DNA of 7,939 bases, taken from assembly GCA_038222915.1 (NCBI GenBank), contig JBBRHH010000278.1, positions 1 to 7,939 of the forward strand, written 5' to 3'. The notes under the pieces were generated by a model. That model was not told the DNA's origin, made no database searches, and saw nothing but the letters and a program-made list of their open reading frames with translations. Below, one piece after another: positions 1 to 6,823 of this stretch; position 1 is the stretch's first letter, and every line of letters begins with the position of its first letter. The position numbers and the translations under genes are program-made. The stretch is from JBBRHH01 sp038222915 (lineage in GTDB: Bacteria > Planctomycetota > Phycisphaerae > Tepidisphaerales > Tepidisphaeraceae).

Positions 1-204
1 CACCTGACAGTCCGTCTCCCGGTCGTACACAAGTTCCAATCCGTACGTCGAACCTTCGACAAACGGCAGGCAGTGCCACGGCTGTGTCTCCGATCCATCC
101 TGCGGCCGCTGCGATTCCCCCGCCCATCCGCCAACGTCCAGGCGGATCGGCCGCGGCGCGGTCGCCTTGTCCATTTGCCGATATTTCAGCTCAATCTTCT
201 CCAT
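1..204 (-). CDS. Conserved hypothetical protein, N-terminal 68 codons only (runs off the left edge)
   Basis: The reading frame opens with ATG at 204 and stays open for exactly 68 codons to the window edge. It begins MEKIELKYRQMDKATAPRP and contains the stretch PWHCLPFVEGSTYGLELVY. It starts 5 bases after the stop of the large upstream gene on the same strand, so the two are probably co-transcribed and perhaps translationally coupled. The Shine-Dalgarno candidate (AGGAAG) is about 11 bases upstream and weak; an in-frame ATG at 174 is a possible alternative start. There is no signal peptide or membrane helix in the visible part, so it is probably cytoplasmic. The CLP...G-E pattern reminds me of the uncharacterised DUF6065 family, but this is from memory and cannot be settled with 68 residues. 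The presence of a gene is well supported; the family is not. Confidence 0.7.
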   Translation of the reverse strand, partial: MEKIELKYRQMDKATAPRPIRLDVGGWAGESQRPQDGSETQPWHCLPFVEGSTYGLELVYDRETDCQV

Positions 205-209
205 ATCAA

Positions 210-3200
210 TCACGGCTTCCTAACCTTCTCCTTCAAACTCTCAAGATACCCAATCAAATCCCCAAACTCCTCCGTCGTCATCCCCTGATGGACTCCCTCC
301 GGCATCATCGACACCTGACTCTGCCGTTGTGAAGCAAACTCCTTCTTCGCCACCGCATGCACCCCGGCCGTATCCACAATCTGCACCGCCTCCGCCGTCT
401 CCCCGCGCATCACCCCCGACACCGTCACCCCATTCTTTAGCTCCACAATCGTCTGCCCAAATCCATCTAATATCACCTTCGACGGATACAGCACCGACTC
501 CACCAACTGCGCCCGCCCATACTTGCTCCCCACCCCGCTCAAATCCGGGCCAACCTCCGCGCCTATCCCATCCACCTTGTGACACGCCACACACGCCCCC
601 GTCTCAAAAAGCTTCCGCCCCTTCGCCGCGTCCCCATCATGCCCCATCGCAAACTTCTCATACACCGCCGCGTCCACCGGCCCGGCAGCCCCCGCAAAAA
701 GCGGCCCCTGCTTCGCCCCCGGCACCGCCTCATAAATCGACTGCAACCGCCGCAGTACCGGCTCGCCAAACGCCGCCGCCCGCTGTTTCTCCTCAATCTT
801 CCCCAGCACCTTCTCGCGCATCCCGCGAATCGCCCGATCGGCCGCATCCGAACATGCCCGGTCCTTCTCCGAAAGCGCCGCCAGAAACAAATCCAAGTCC
901 TTCGGCTCCGCAACCAGCGAAAGCGCCACCACCGCTGCCGACTTGGTCTCCGCATCCTTGCTCGCCGCGATCAGCTTCTCCCGAATCGTCGTGTTCTTCT
1001 GCGGCCCAATCGCCGCAATCGCCGCCCGCCGCGTCGAACTCTTCGCATCATCCAGCAGCGGCAAAACCGCCGCAAAAACCGCCTCGCCCCCAATCTTCCC
1101 CAGCACCTCACTCGCGGCCGTAGCCCGCGCCTTCTCCGTATGCCCCAACAACTTCACGAGCAAAGCAACATTGCCCGAAGGATCATGCGCCGACCCCAGC
1201 GCGTTGATCGCCGACACCGCCAGCGCCGACTCCGCATTCCCATCCGCAATCGCAAACAACAGCGGCGCAAGCGCCCTATCCCCACTCCGCCCGGCCCCCG
1301 AAATCGCCTCCGGCAACACGTCGGCATTCTTCTCCGGCTCGCTCAAAATCTTCCGCACCACCCCGTTCGCCGCCTCACCCCCGCAGGCGCAAAGCGCCCG
1401 AACCAGCGCCTTGCGAACCGAAACATCCTTCTCCTTCTCAAACATATGCGCCAGCAATTTTCCCGCGTCCACGTCCCGCGCAACCGCGGCCGCATGAATC
1501 GCCGCCCCGCTCACCGCCGCATCCCCATCCCCAAGCGCCTTCGTCACCACCGCACAAACCATCGGCGTCCCCTCCCACTCCACCGTCTTCGGAATGGCCG
1601 GCGCCTTCGCCGGCTGATTGCTCCACCACTTCCCATCCCATGGCATCGGCCGCCGATGCAGCTCCGCCAAAAATCCCAGCGCCGCCACCCGCGTCTCGGC
1701 ATCCCCGTCCGACGCCACAAACGCAGCGAGCGCCTTTACATTCTCCACGTCATAAGTCTCCCGCATCGCAAACAGCGTCCCCTCGCGCACCAGCTTGTCC
1801 GAACTGTTCAACCCCTTGGCAATCTCCGCCCACGCCGCCGGCCTTGCCACCCCAATCCGATTCATCGCATGAAATGCCCCATACCGCACAAATGCATCCC
1901 GCTCACTCAAGAGCGCCGACAGCGCTACAACATCCACGTCCGCCCCAATCCGCCCCAGCGCCACCGCCGCCCGAAACCGAATCACCGCCTCCCCATCTTT
2001 CAACCCAGTCAGCAAAACCTTCACGGCCTCCTTCACCCGACGCGTTCCCAGTTGCCGAATCGCCTGCGAACGCACGGCAACATCCCCACCCGCCGCCGCC
2101 TCCATTATCTGTGCCCGAGCGGCCACCCCGCCATCAATCCCATCCAGCGCCCAGATCGCATGCTCGCGCGCCATCGCAGGCGCACCCGCATCCGCCAGCA
2201 GCGCCACCAGCGGCTTCACGACCGCCGCCCCGCGATCCACCAGCCGCCGCTGCGCCACCATCCGCACAGTCTGCGCCGGATGCGAAAGCGCCGCCAGAAG
2301 CTGCTCATTCGTCGCTTCAAACGGCTTATTCATCCCCGCCGCCGCCCACCACTTCGGTTTCGCTGCCGCCGCGCTCGCGCCTATCCAGGTCACCTTCAGC
2401 AACCGCCCGATCTTTTTTTGCTCCCGCCACCCGCTGCTATGCCAATCCGCCAGATAAAAGCCCAGCCCATCCGCCGAAACCGCAATCCCCACCGGCCGAA
2501 ATTCCTTCGTCGCCGGCCCCGCCGACAAAACATCCTCCCGCTTGCTCATCTTGAACGTAGCCCCATTCTCCTCCAGCCCAAACCGGATCAACTGCTGCTT
2601 CCCCCACTCACACATAAACAAATTTCCCCGATACTCCGCCGGCAGCGCATCCTCGTTATAAGCCACCGCCCCCGTCGGCGATCCGCCCCCCAGATCCTCC
2701 ATGCACCAAAGCGCCCACGTCCTTGGCGGACTGTACTCGTGCGGATACCCGTAAGAGCCCCCATCCACCAGGTGCGACAGCCGCACATTCCAGCCGGCCC
2801 CATCGTCTGTGTTGTCCAGCGTAAAAATCTCATCGTTTGCATCAATCGCCAGATCCGGATGATTCCGCGACCCCGTCGAATAAATCTCCAGACCCGACCC
2901 GTCCGGCCGCCAACGCACCGTCCCCCCGCGCATCTCCAACGTCTCGCCCTCCTTCGTCACCGTCTTAAACAACCCGCGATCCCCGATCGATTGATAAAAA
3001 TACCCATCCATCGCATACCGCATGTTCCCCGCAATATGCTGCTGATACCCGCCCGCAAATGGCGACACCGTAAACAGATCCACCGGATTCTTCCCCACAC
3101 TGTCGACGTCAGTAAAAGCCGTCACCTTCGGATACTGGGTGACGAACACCTTCCCATCCAGATAGGCCAATCCAAACAGGTTGTACAACCCGATCGCAAA

Positions 3201-3491
3201 CGTAGTCACCCGCCCATCCGGATGCACACAGACAATGCTGTCGCGCGGCTCCATCACATTGTGATTCTCCATCGCCGCAGTCTGCTGTCCCACAAAAACC
3301 CGCCCATCCGGCGCAACACAAACCATCGTCGGATCAATCACCACCGGCGTCTGCGCCACCACCTCCACCTTCCACCCCGCAAGCGCCCTGGGCAAATCAG
3401 ACGGATGCGTAGCCGGCTGAGTAGCCGCACCCATCGCCCGGCCCAAACCACAAATCACCAAAGCCACAAAAATCAAAATAGGACGAACCAT
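210..3491 (-). CDS. Secreted PVC-type dehydrogenase-like beta-propeller, HEAT repeats and C-terminal cytochrome c heme domain
   Basis: The 1093-residue product has three parts. Residues 1 to about 22 are a Sec signal peptide (hydrophobic core ILIFVALVICGL, likely cleavage near AMG-AAT). Residues about 33-375 form a propeller-like domain of the putative membrane-bound dehydrogenase type (TIGR02604), with repeated PDGRV blades, GDRGLF and a closing YLADWHSSGW. Residues about 390-900 are alanine-rich HEAT repeats. The end matches the Pirellula/Verrucomicrobium heme-binding domain (TIGR02603): CVACH at 967-971 binds heme c covalently, and the Met in SMMPEG (1061-1066) is the likely second axial ligand. 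By family knowledge it acts outside the cytoplasmic membrane and may oxidise a sugar or alcohol and pass electrons to its heme; the substrate is unknown. The start at 3491 is preferred over ATG 3542 because GGAGG lies six bases upstream and the signal peptide then begins at residue 1. No lipobox is seen. Confidence 0.92.
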   Translation of the reverse strand: MVRPILIFVALVICGLGRAMGAATQPATHPSDLPRALAGWKVEVVAQTPVVIDPTMVCVAPDGRVFVGQQTAAMENHNVMEPRDSIVCVHPDGRVTTFAIGLYNLFGLAYLDGKVFVTQYPKVTAFTDVDSVGKNPVDLFTVSPFAGGYQQHIAGNMRYAMDGYFYQSIGDRGLFKTVTKEGETLEMRGGTVRWRPDGSGLEIYSTGSRNHPDLAIDANDEIFTLDNTDDGAGWNVRLSHLVDGGSYGYPHEYSPPRTWALWCMEDLGGGSPTGAVAYNEDALPAEYRGNLFMCEWGKQQLIRFGLEENGATFKMSKREDVLSAGPATKEFRPVGIAVSADGLGFYLADWHSSGWREQKKIGRLLKVTWIGASAAAAKPKWWAAAGMNKPFEATNEQLLAALSHPAQTVRMVAQRRLVDRGAAVVKPLVALLADAGAPAMAREHAIWALDGIDGGVAARAQIMEAAAGGDVAVRSQAIRQLGTRRVKEAVKVLLTGLKDGEAVIRFRAAVALGRIGADVDVVALSALLSERDAFVRYGAFHAMNRIGVARPAAWAEIAKGLNSSDKLVREGTLFAMRETYDVENVKALAAFVASDGDAETRVAALGFLAELHRRPMPWDGKWWSNQPAKAPAIPKTVEWEGTPMVCAVVTKALGDGDAAVSGAAIHAAAVARDVDAGKLLAHMFEKEKDVSVRKALVRALCACGGEAANGVVRKILSEPEKNADVLPEAISGAGRSGDRALAPLLFAIADGNAESALAVSAINALGSAHDPSGNVALLVKLLGHTEKARATAASEVLGKIGGEAVFAAVLPLLDDAKSSTRRAAIAAIGPQKNTTIREKLIAASKDAETKSAAVVALSLVAEPKDLDLFLAALSEKDRACSDAADRAIRGMREKVLGKIEEKQRAAAFGEPVLRRLQSIYEAVPGAKQGPLFAGAAGPVDAAVYEKFAMGHDGDAAKGRKLFETGACVACHKVDGIGAEVGPDLSGVGSKYGRAQLVESVLYPSKVILDGFGQTIVELKNGVTVSGVMRGETAEAVQIVDTAGVHAVAKKEFASQRQSQVSMMPEGVHQGMTTEEFGDLIGYLESLKEKVRKP

Positions 3492-3497
3492 CAAAAT

Positions 3498-3502
3498 CCT
3501 CC
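3498..3502 (-). promoter_or_regulatory. Strong Shine-Dalgarno site fixing the start of the heme protein gene
   Basis: On the minus strand GGAGG is followed by six bases (attttg) and ATG at 3491. This decides between the two in-frame ATGs (3491 and 3542). It also contrasts with the plus-strand paralogues, which have no such site. Confidence 0.8.
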
Positions 3503-3546
3503 GCGCGCAAATCCTGTCACGAACCTCGCTCCACCGCAACAAGTAG

Positions 3547-3594
3547 GGTCCGACTCGTCGGACCTCTTCGCACCGCCCACATCGCCTAGGTGCG
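3547..3594. repeat. REP-like intergenic hairpin pair
   Basis: GGTCCGACTCGTCGGACC at 3547-3564 is a perfect 8-bp inverted repeat with a 2-base loop. Immediately beside it, CGCACC (3569-3574) pairs with GGTGCG (3589-3594) across 14 bases. There is no T-tract, so it does not look like an intrinsic terminator. The layout recalls dispersed palindromic repeats between planctomycete genes, but only one copy is in the window, so that class is inferred. It lies in the 5' region of the minus-strand heme protein gene. It also ends exactly where homology to the plus-strand paralogue family begins (3595), so it may mark a rearrangement junction. Confidence 0.6.
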
Positions 3595-3804
3595 GTGGCC
3601 CTGCCGCGCTCCTTCCTCTCTCACCCATTACGCCTGAAGCTCTACGGAAACAACATCCCCGATTCGGCCTCCATCCCAATCTTCGTGGAATCACATCTGA
3701 AATACGCACCCGATCTCTGGCCGCTGGCCGCCGGCCGCCACCCATACATCGCCCGGACGCCGATCGCTCTGACCCACGAATCGACTGAGTATCCCGCATC
3801 GTAA
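3595..3804 (+). pseudogene. C-terminal remnant of a fourth copy of the tandem zinc-ribbon membrane protein family
   Basis: From 3595 the plus strand reads VALPRSFLSHPLRLKLYGNN, then IPDSASIPIFV. This matches the C-terminal end of copy 2 (ITLPPSALSHPLRLKLIGPN, IPDSTSIPIFV) and the equivalent end of copy 1. The match covers about 35 residues (to roughly 3700). The reading frame then continues with an unrelated, longer tail to a TAA at 3802-3804, against 17 residues after this motif in copy 2. Everything upstream (all three helices and the zinc ribbon) is missing: the hairpin and the divergent heme protein gene are there instead. From its stop to the GTG of copy 1 is 154 bases, close to the 159-base spacers of the array, so it sits in the right register for a lost first member. 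It has no start signal of its own and is most likely not expressed. Confidence 0.8.
3718..3738. repeat. Three tandem heptamers (yggccgc)
   Basis: TGGCCGC, TGGCCGC and CGGCCGC follow each other without a gap inside the diverged tail of the paralogue remnant. This is a simple short tandem repeat, possibly grown by slippage, and may explain part of the remnant's longer tail. No function is implied. Confidence 0.45.
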
Positions 3805-3854
3805 TCACTATTCCAGTTGCCCATGCGACGCTACTTCCGCTTTTGAACGAGTTG

Positions 3855-3890
3855 CTCTTCCTTGGCGCTCTTTGCGTCCTTGGCGGCAAG
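3855..3890. repeat. Dispersed 9-base-period repeat, copy A
   Basis: The core is three imperfect nonamers in a row: cttggcgct, ctttgcgtc, cttggcggc, followed by aag (core at 3861-3890). The full 36 bases are identical to 5265-5300, and the core recurs at 6698-6728. Each copy lies in the spacer before one member of the tandem family; here it ends 69 bases before the GTG of copy 1. Similar strings (on the other strand, gacgcaaag and gcgccaag units) are, from memory, common between genes in several bacterial phyla. Confidence 0.75.
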
Positions 3891-3946
3891 CATTTCCGCA
3901 TTCACGTTTCGTTGCCAGCACATCAAGGAACATTGTCCACGTACGG

Positions 3947-3952
3947 TACAAT
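3947..3952 (+). promoter_or_regulatory. Predicted -10 element (TACAAT) of paralogue copy 1; leaderless start
   Basis: TACAAT is followed by exactly six bases (gcgcct) and then GTG at 3959. With the usual sigma-70 geometry (-10 box at -12 to -7), +1 falls on the G of the start codon, so the mRNA would have no leader. There is no Shine-Dalgarno sequence. No convincing -35 hexamer is seen at 16-18 bases. The surrounding sequence differs from copies 2 and 3, yet the box and its distance to GTG are kept. Confidence 0.6.
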
Positions 3953-3958
3953 GCGCCT

Positions 3959-5236
3959 GTGCGTCGACTCCCTCAACGCCTCTTCAATATCCTGACCCTG
4001 CTCTCCTTCCTGCTCTTCCTCGGCGTGGCCGGCCTTTGGGAGTCCAGCCATCTCGTCCTCGACCGAATCTCCATTCAAGGCCCGGTCAGCGGGACACGGA
4101 TTGAATCCAATCGCGGCGCAGTCTCGCTCGGCAGGAACAGTCGCGCTGGCCCACCATCAGTTGGGTTAGACAATCCGCATTGGATGACAACTCCATGGAT
4201 TTACGAGCGCACTGAACCGGCGGTCGCGCGTGAGTTGGGTGACGAGAATTGGTACCTCGACCCATACTTCGACCCCGACAAGTGGAAAAAGCTGGGATTC
4301 GAATGGGCTTCGGGCAACGTCTCCAACGATGATCCCAGTTCTACTTGGTGGCGATGCACCGTCCCCGACTGGATGCTCCTCCTGCTGTTTTCAATCCTGC
4401 CAATCCGCTGGAGCTTGCTTCTGCGGCGGCGGCGAATCGCTCGTGCAAGAATCGCCCGCGGCTTCTGCGGGAAATGTGCTTACGACATGCGTGCCACGCC
4501 GACGCAGTGCCCGGAGTGTGGAACCGTCGTTCAAATCGCTGACACCTCCGCACGATCCAGGAAGCCCGCGCTGCTTTCATGGGCTATTTTCGCCTGCGCC
4601 GTCATCGCGCTTATGGGCGGCGTATACCTCGGCTTCCAACACTTCCAAGCATCGCGCGAGGCAATCGCCGGCGCGGAAAAACGGCAGATTGTAAGACAAA
4701 TAGCGACCGACCTTCTCGATGAAATCTTGATCAGTCTCAATGACCAGATGCCTGACAAATCGCCCGAACTCACAGCCTATCTCGATAAGTCGAATGCCAC
4801 CGCGCGGCAATGTCTCCAAACCGACGGCTTCGAAGACCATCCCTGGCTGGCCTTCGCGGCAATCTGCCGAGATGCCTACGGTCGAAATTCCTTCCAATAT
4901 CTTTTCTTCGATTTCCGCGACCAGACCGACGCATTCGCCATTCTGGACCGCGACCGTGTCCTCGGAACTTTCTACAACCTCAACGGCGAATCCTACGAAA
5001 TGCGACCGAGTAGCTCGGCGAACGCTACCATCATGCTCGTTGACGACACCCCCGCCACTGCACCGACGAAAGCCATCAGATCTTCCACCATTACGCTTCC
5101 AAAAGCATCGCTCGCCCACGGATTGCGTTTGAAGCTCATCGGCCGAAACATCCCCGACTCAACTTCCATCCCCATCTTCGTCGATCCGATCCTCTTGCAG
5201 AACGATCCAACATCAAAACCAGCTGCCACGAAGTAA
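3959..5236 (+). CDS. Tandem family copy 1: three-helix membrane protein with cytoplasmic zinc ribbon (function unknown)
   Basis: This 425-residue protein is not assigned to a characterised family. Visible parts are: helix 1 at about 8-27 (after VRRLPQR); an outside segment 28-137 ending in RCTVPDW; helix 2 at about 138-155; a very basic run RRRRIARARIAR at 156-167, which sets this side as cytoplasmic; a zinc ribbon with C170, C173, C184 and C187 (CGKCAYDMRATPTQCPECG); helix 3 at about 204-226; then GFQHFQASREA and an outside C-terminal domain to 425 ending in LRLKLIG, NIPDSTSIPIFVDP. The four cysteines very likely bind zinc. The frame is open further upstream to 3872, but GTG 3959 is chosen because both neighbours begin at the same residue and the same TACAAT-N6-GTG signal. 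It could be a membrane sensor or assembly factor; nothing in the sequence decides this. Confidence 0.85.
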   Translation: MRRLPQRLFNILTLLSFLLFLGVAGLWESSHLVLDRISIQGPVSGTRIESNRGAVSLGRNSRAGPPSVGLDNPHWMTTPWIYERTEPAVARELGDENWYLDPYFDPDKWKKLGFEWASGNVSNDDPSSTWWRCTVPDWMLLLLFSILPIRWSLLLRRRRIARARIARGFCGKCAYDMRATPTQCPECGTVVQIADTSARSRKPALLSWAIFACAVIALMGGVYLGFQHFQASREAIAGAEKRQIVRQIATDLLDEILISLNDQMPDKSPELTAYLDKSNATARQCLQTDGFEDHPWLAFAAICRDAYGRNSFQYLFFDFRDQTDAFAILDRDRVLGTFYNLNGESYEMRPSSSANATIMLVDDTPATAPTKAIRSSTITLPKASLAHGLRLKLIGRNIPDSTSIPIFVDPILLQNDPTSKPAATK

Positions 5237-5264
5237 AGGCCTCCAGCAACCCACCAAATAATTC

Positions 5265-5300
5265 CTCTTCCTTGGCGCTCTTTGCGTCCTTGGCGGCAAG
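5265..5300. repeat. Dispersed 9-base-period repeat, copy B
   Basis: These 36 bases are identical to 3855-3890, with the three-nonamer core at 5271-5300. It lies 29-64 bases after the stop of copy 1 and ends 96 bases before the GTG of copy 2. In contrast to copy A, the sequence following it is shared with copy C right up to the start codon. Confidence 0.75.
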
Positions 5301-5383
5301 AATTTCCTATCTTCTAATTCGTCACATTCCCCGGATTCCCGAATCGATCACACGACCGCCCACCGCCTTATCCCCAAGCACGA

Positions 5384-5389
5384 TACAAT
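5384..5389 (+). promoter_or_regulatory. Predicted -10 element (TACAAT) of paralogue copy 2; leaderless start
   Basis: TACAAT, six bases (ccgcga), then GTG at 5396, the same geometry as in copies 1 and 3. There is no Shine-Dalgarno sequence and no clear -35 hexamer; the conserved block 20-70 bases upstream could instead bind an activator. Confidence 0.6.
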
Positions 5390-5395
5390 CCGCGA

Positions 5396-6664
5396 GTGCG
5401 ACGCCTTCCCCAACACCTATTTAACACCCTCACCCTCGTCTCCGTCCTACTCCTTCTAAGTATCACAGTTCTCTGTGAACGCAGCCATTTTCTCCTGGAT
5501 CGATTCTCCATCCAGGATCGGCTTGGCAGGATAAGAATCGAATCCAACCACGGCTCCGTCTCTTTGTTGAGGCAAGTTCCTGATGGCTACGCCTCCAGTG
5601 GCTGGAACGGCAGACCCGAATGGAAGAGAACGTCGTGGAATCATGAGAGCACCACACCCGACGAACCAGAACACGATTTCCCCGTTGAGCTATACAATGT
5701 ACGAAGCTGGGAGAAGTCACCCCTGCAAGTCTCATCCGGCAGCGGCTGCTTCGCACCAGCCGTTTCAGAGTTCAGTTTCCAGCAATGTAGAATCGCAGAC
5801 TGGACGCTACTTGCCGTCTTTGCCGCACTGCCAATGCGCTGGCTCATGCGGTTTCGCCACAGAAGAATATTTCGGGCTCGAATTTCGTGCGGCCTCTGCG
5901 GCACCTGTGCCTACGACATGCGCGCCACGCCCTCACAATGTCCCGAATGCGGAACGATCATACCAACCGTTGACCCGATGAAGTGTGGATGGCGAAGCCG
6001 AACGCTCATCAAGGTCGCCTTGCTCGGCGGCCTCGTCACCGCTTCTCTTTCACTTGCGTACTTCGGTTTTCAGCGTTTTCAGGCGTCACGCGAGGCCGAC
6101 GCGCGCCTCGAATCCCGCCAGCTATTACGAAACCGGACTTCTGACGAGCTCCAATGGACGCTCAAGTTTTTCCGCAGTCACTTGCTCAAGGAGTCTCCGG
6201 AGCTGAAAACATATCTCAATACTTCACTGATCGCCTCGACCCATCTCCCCCAGCCGCATCCCGAATCCAATCGGCCGTTACCCATCTCCGCCGCCATCAG
6301 CCGCGGACAACTCGGCCTCGTTTATTTCGAGTACGCCTTTGTCGATTACTCCGAACAGACCGAAAAGCTGGTCATCCTGGATGGTGATCAGGTACTCGGC
6401 GAGTTCTACAGCCTCCCCAGCCATCCGCGCACGCGAGAGAATAAGTCGCACGGATTTGGCACCATCGAAATCGGTGAAAGCAACGCGCGCTGGACTGGCG
6501 ATATGAGCCGGGAAGTGATCACCCTCCCACCCTCCGCCCTCTCCCACCCCTTACGCCTGAAACTCATCGGCCCAAACATCCCCGACTCCACCTCCATCCC
6601 CATCTTCGTTGATCCAACCCTATTACCCAACGGCCCAATATCAATGCCCGATGCCACGAATTAA
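5396..6664 (+). CDS. Tandem family copy 2: three-helix membrane protein with cytoplasmic zinc ribbon (function unknown)
   Basis: This 422-residue paralogue of copy 1 is collinear over its whole length, and about half the residues look identical by eye. It has helix 1 at about 8-27 (LFNTLTLVSVLLLL), an outside segment containing the shared IRIESNHGSVSL, helix 2 at about 136-153, basic residues RHRRIFRAR on the cytoplasmic side, and a zinc ribbon with C168, C171, C182 and C185 (CGTCAYDMRATPSQCPECG). Helix 3 (about 204-225) leads into GFQRFQASREA and the outside C-terminal domain, whose last 37 residues start LRLKLIGPN. The start codon is GTG. All four zinc ligands and both ends are intact, so it is probably functional. 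The similar 422-425 residue length of copies 1 and 2 suggests this is the full form of the family. Confidence 0.85.
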   Translation: MRRLPQHLFNTLTLVSVLLLLSITVLCERSHFLLDRFSIQDRLGRIRIESNHGSVSLLRQVPDGYASSGWNGRPEWKRTSWNHESTTPDEPEHDFPVELYNVRSWEKSPLQVSSGSGCFAPAVSEFSFQQCRIADWTLLAVFAALPMRWLMRFRHRRIFRARISCGLCGTCAYDMRATPSQCPECGTIIPTVDPMKCGWRSRTLIKVALLGGLVTASLSLAYFGFQRFQASREADARLESRQLLRNRTSDELQWTLKFFRSHLLKESPELKTYLNTSLIASTHLPQPHPESNRPLPISAAISRGQLGLVYFEYAFVDYSEQTEKLVILDGDQVLGEFYSLPSHPRTRENKSHGFGTIEIGESNARWTGDMSREVITLPPSALSHPLRLKLIGPNIPDSTSIPIFVDPTLLPNGPISMPDATN

Positions 6665-6697
6665 AAAACGCCAGTCAAAAATCGAATAATTCGTATT

Positions 6698-6728
6698 CTT
6701 GGCGCTCTTTGCGTCCTTGGCGGGCAAG
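6698..6728. repeat. Dispersed 9-base-period repeat, copy C
   Basis: The same three-nonamer core as at 3861-3890 and 5271-5300, with one extra G before the terminal caag. It starts 34 bases after the stop of copy 2 and ends 95 bases before the GTG of copy 3. Confidence 0.75.
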
Positions 6729-6811
6729 AATTTGCTATCTTCAAATTCGTCACATTCCCCGGATTCCCGAACCGATCGCACAACCGCCCACCGCGTTGTC
6801 CGCATGCACGC

Positions 6812-6817
6812 TACAAT
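6812..6817 (+). promoter_or_regulatory. Predicted -10 element (TACAAT) of paralogue copy 3; leaderless start
   Basis: TACAAT, six bases (ccccga), then GTG at 6824. Between copies 2 and 3, four substitutions fall in the 10 bases before the box and one in the six bases after it, yet box, distance and start codon are unchanged. Confidence 0.6.
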
Positions 6818-6823
6818 CCCCGA

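Larger units (their letters stand above)
5237..5395 (+). repeat. 159-base spacer of the tandem array, unit 1
   Basis: The spacer between copies 1 and 2 is exactly as long as that between copies 2 and 3. From about 5262 onward the two align almost without gaps at roughly 90% by eye. The shared part comprises the nonamer repeat, a block around ttcgtcacattccccggatt (5318-5337), and the TACAAT box. The first 25 bases after the stop are not alike. No terminator hairpin is seen. Confidence 0.75.
6665..6823 (+). repeat. 159-base spacer of the tandem array, unit 2
   Basis: Same length as the spacer at 5237-5395 and nearly identical to it from about 6691 to the GTG. The first bases after the stop of copy 2 are A-rich and unlike unit 1; they include a short odd palindrome CGAATAATTCG at 6683-6693, too small to call a terminator. 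Confidence 0.75.

Noticed and set aside
329..1123. A 264-codon plus-strand frame, and similar Pro/Ser-rich frames at 943-1497 and 1640-2554
   Set aside because: Low-complexity antisense shadows of the same gene; none has a start signal or recognisable motif.
3435..3491. Lipoprotein box in the heme protein leader (LVIC)
   Set aside because: Position -1 is Ile instead of Gly, Ala or Ser, and the Cys lies inside the hydrophobic core; an ordinary signal peptide with cleavage near AMG-AA fits better.
3492..3542. Earlier in-frame ATG (3542) for the heme protein
   Set aside because: It would put 17 charged residues before the signal peptide and ignore the strong GGAGG site six bases before ATG 3491.
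579..3788. A 1069-codon open frame on the plus strand opposite the heme protein gene
   Set aside because: Its product is almost entirely Arg, Pro, His and Leu with no domain. It mirrors the codon bias of the minus-strand gene, whose domains, signal peptide and Shine-Dalgarno site are clear.
3872..3958. Upstream extension of copy 1 by 29 codons
   Set aside because: The extension runs through the nonamer repeat and the TACAAT box, has no counterpart in copies 2 and 3, and would put unrelated residues before the conserved VRRLPQ start.
4577..5119. A 180-codon minus-strand frame opposite copy 1
   Set aside because: It is antisense to the conserved outside domain of the family and has no homologue-like motif or start signal.
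3855..6728. Regularly spaced direct repeats as a possible CRISPR
   Set aside because: Only three copies about 1.4 kb apart with genes between them; they are part of a duplicated gene-plus-promoter unit.
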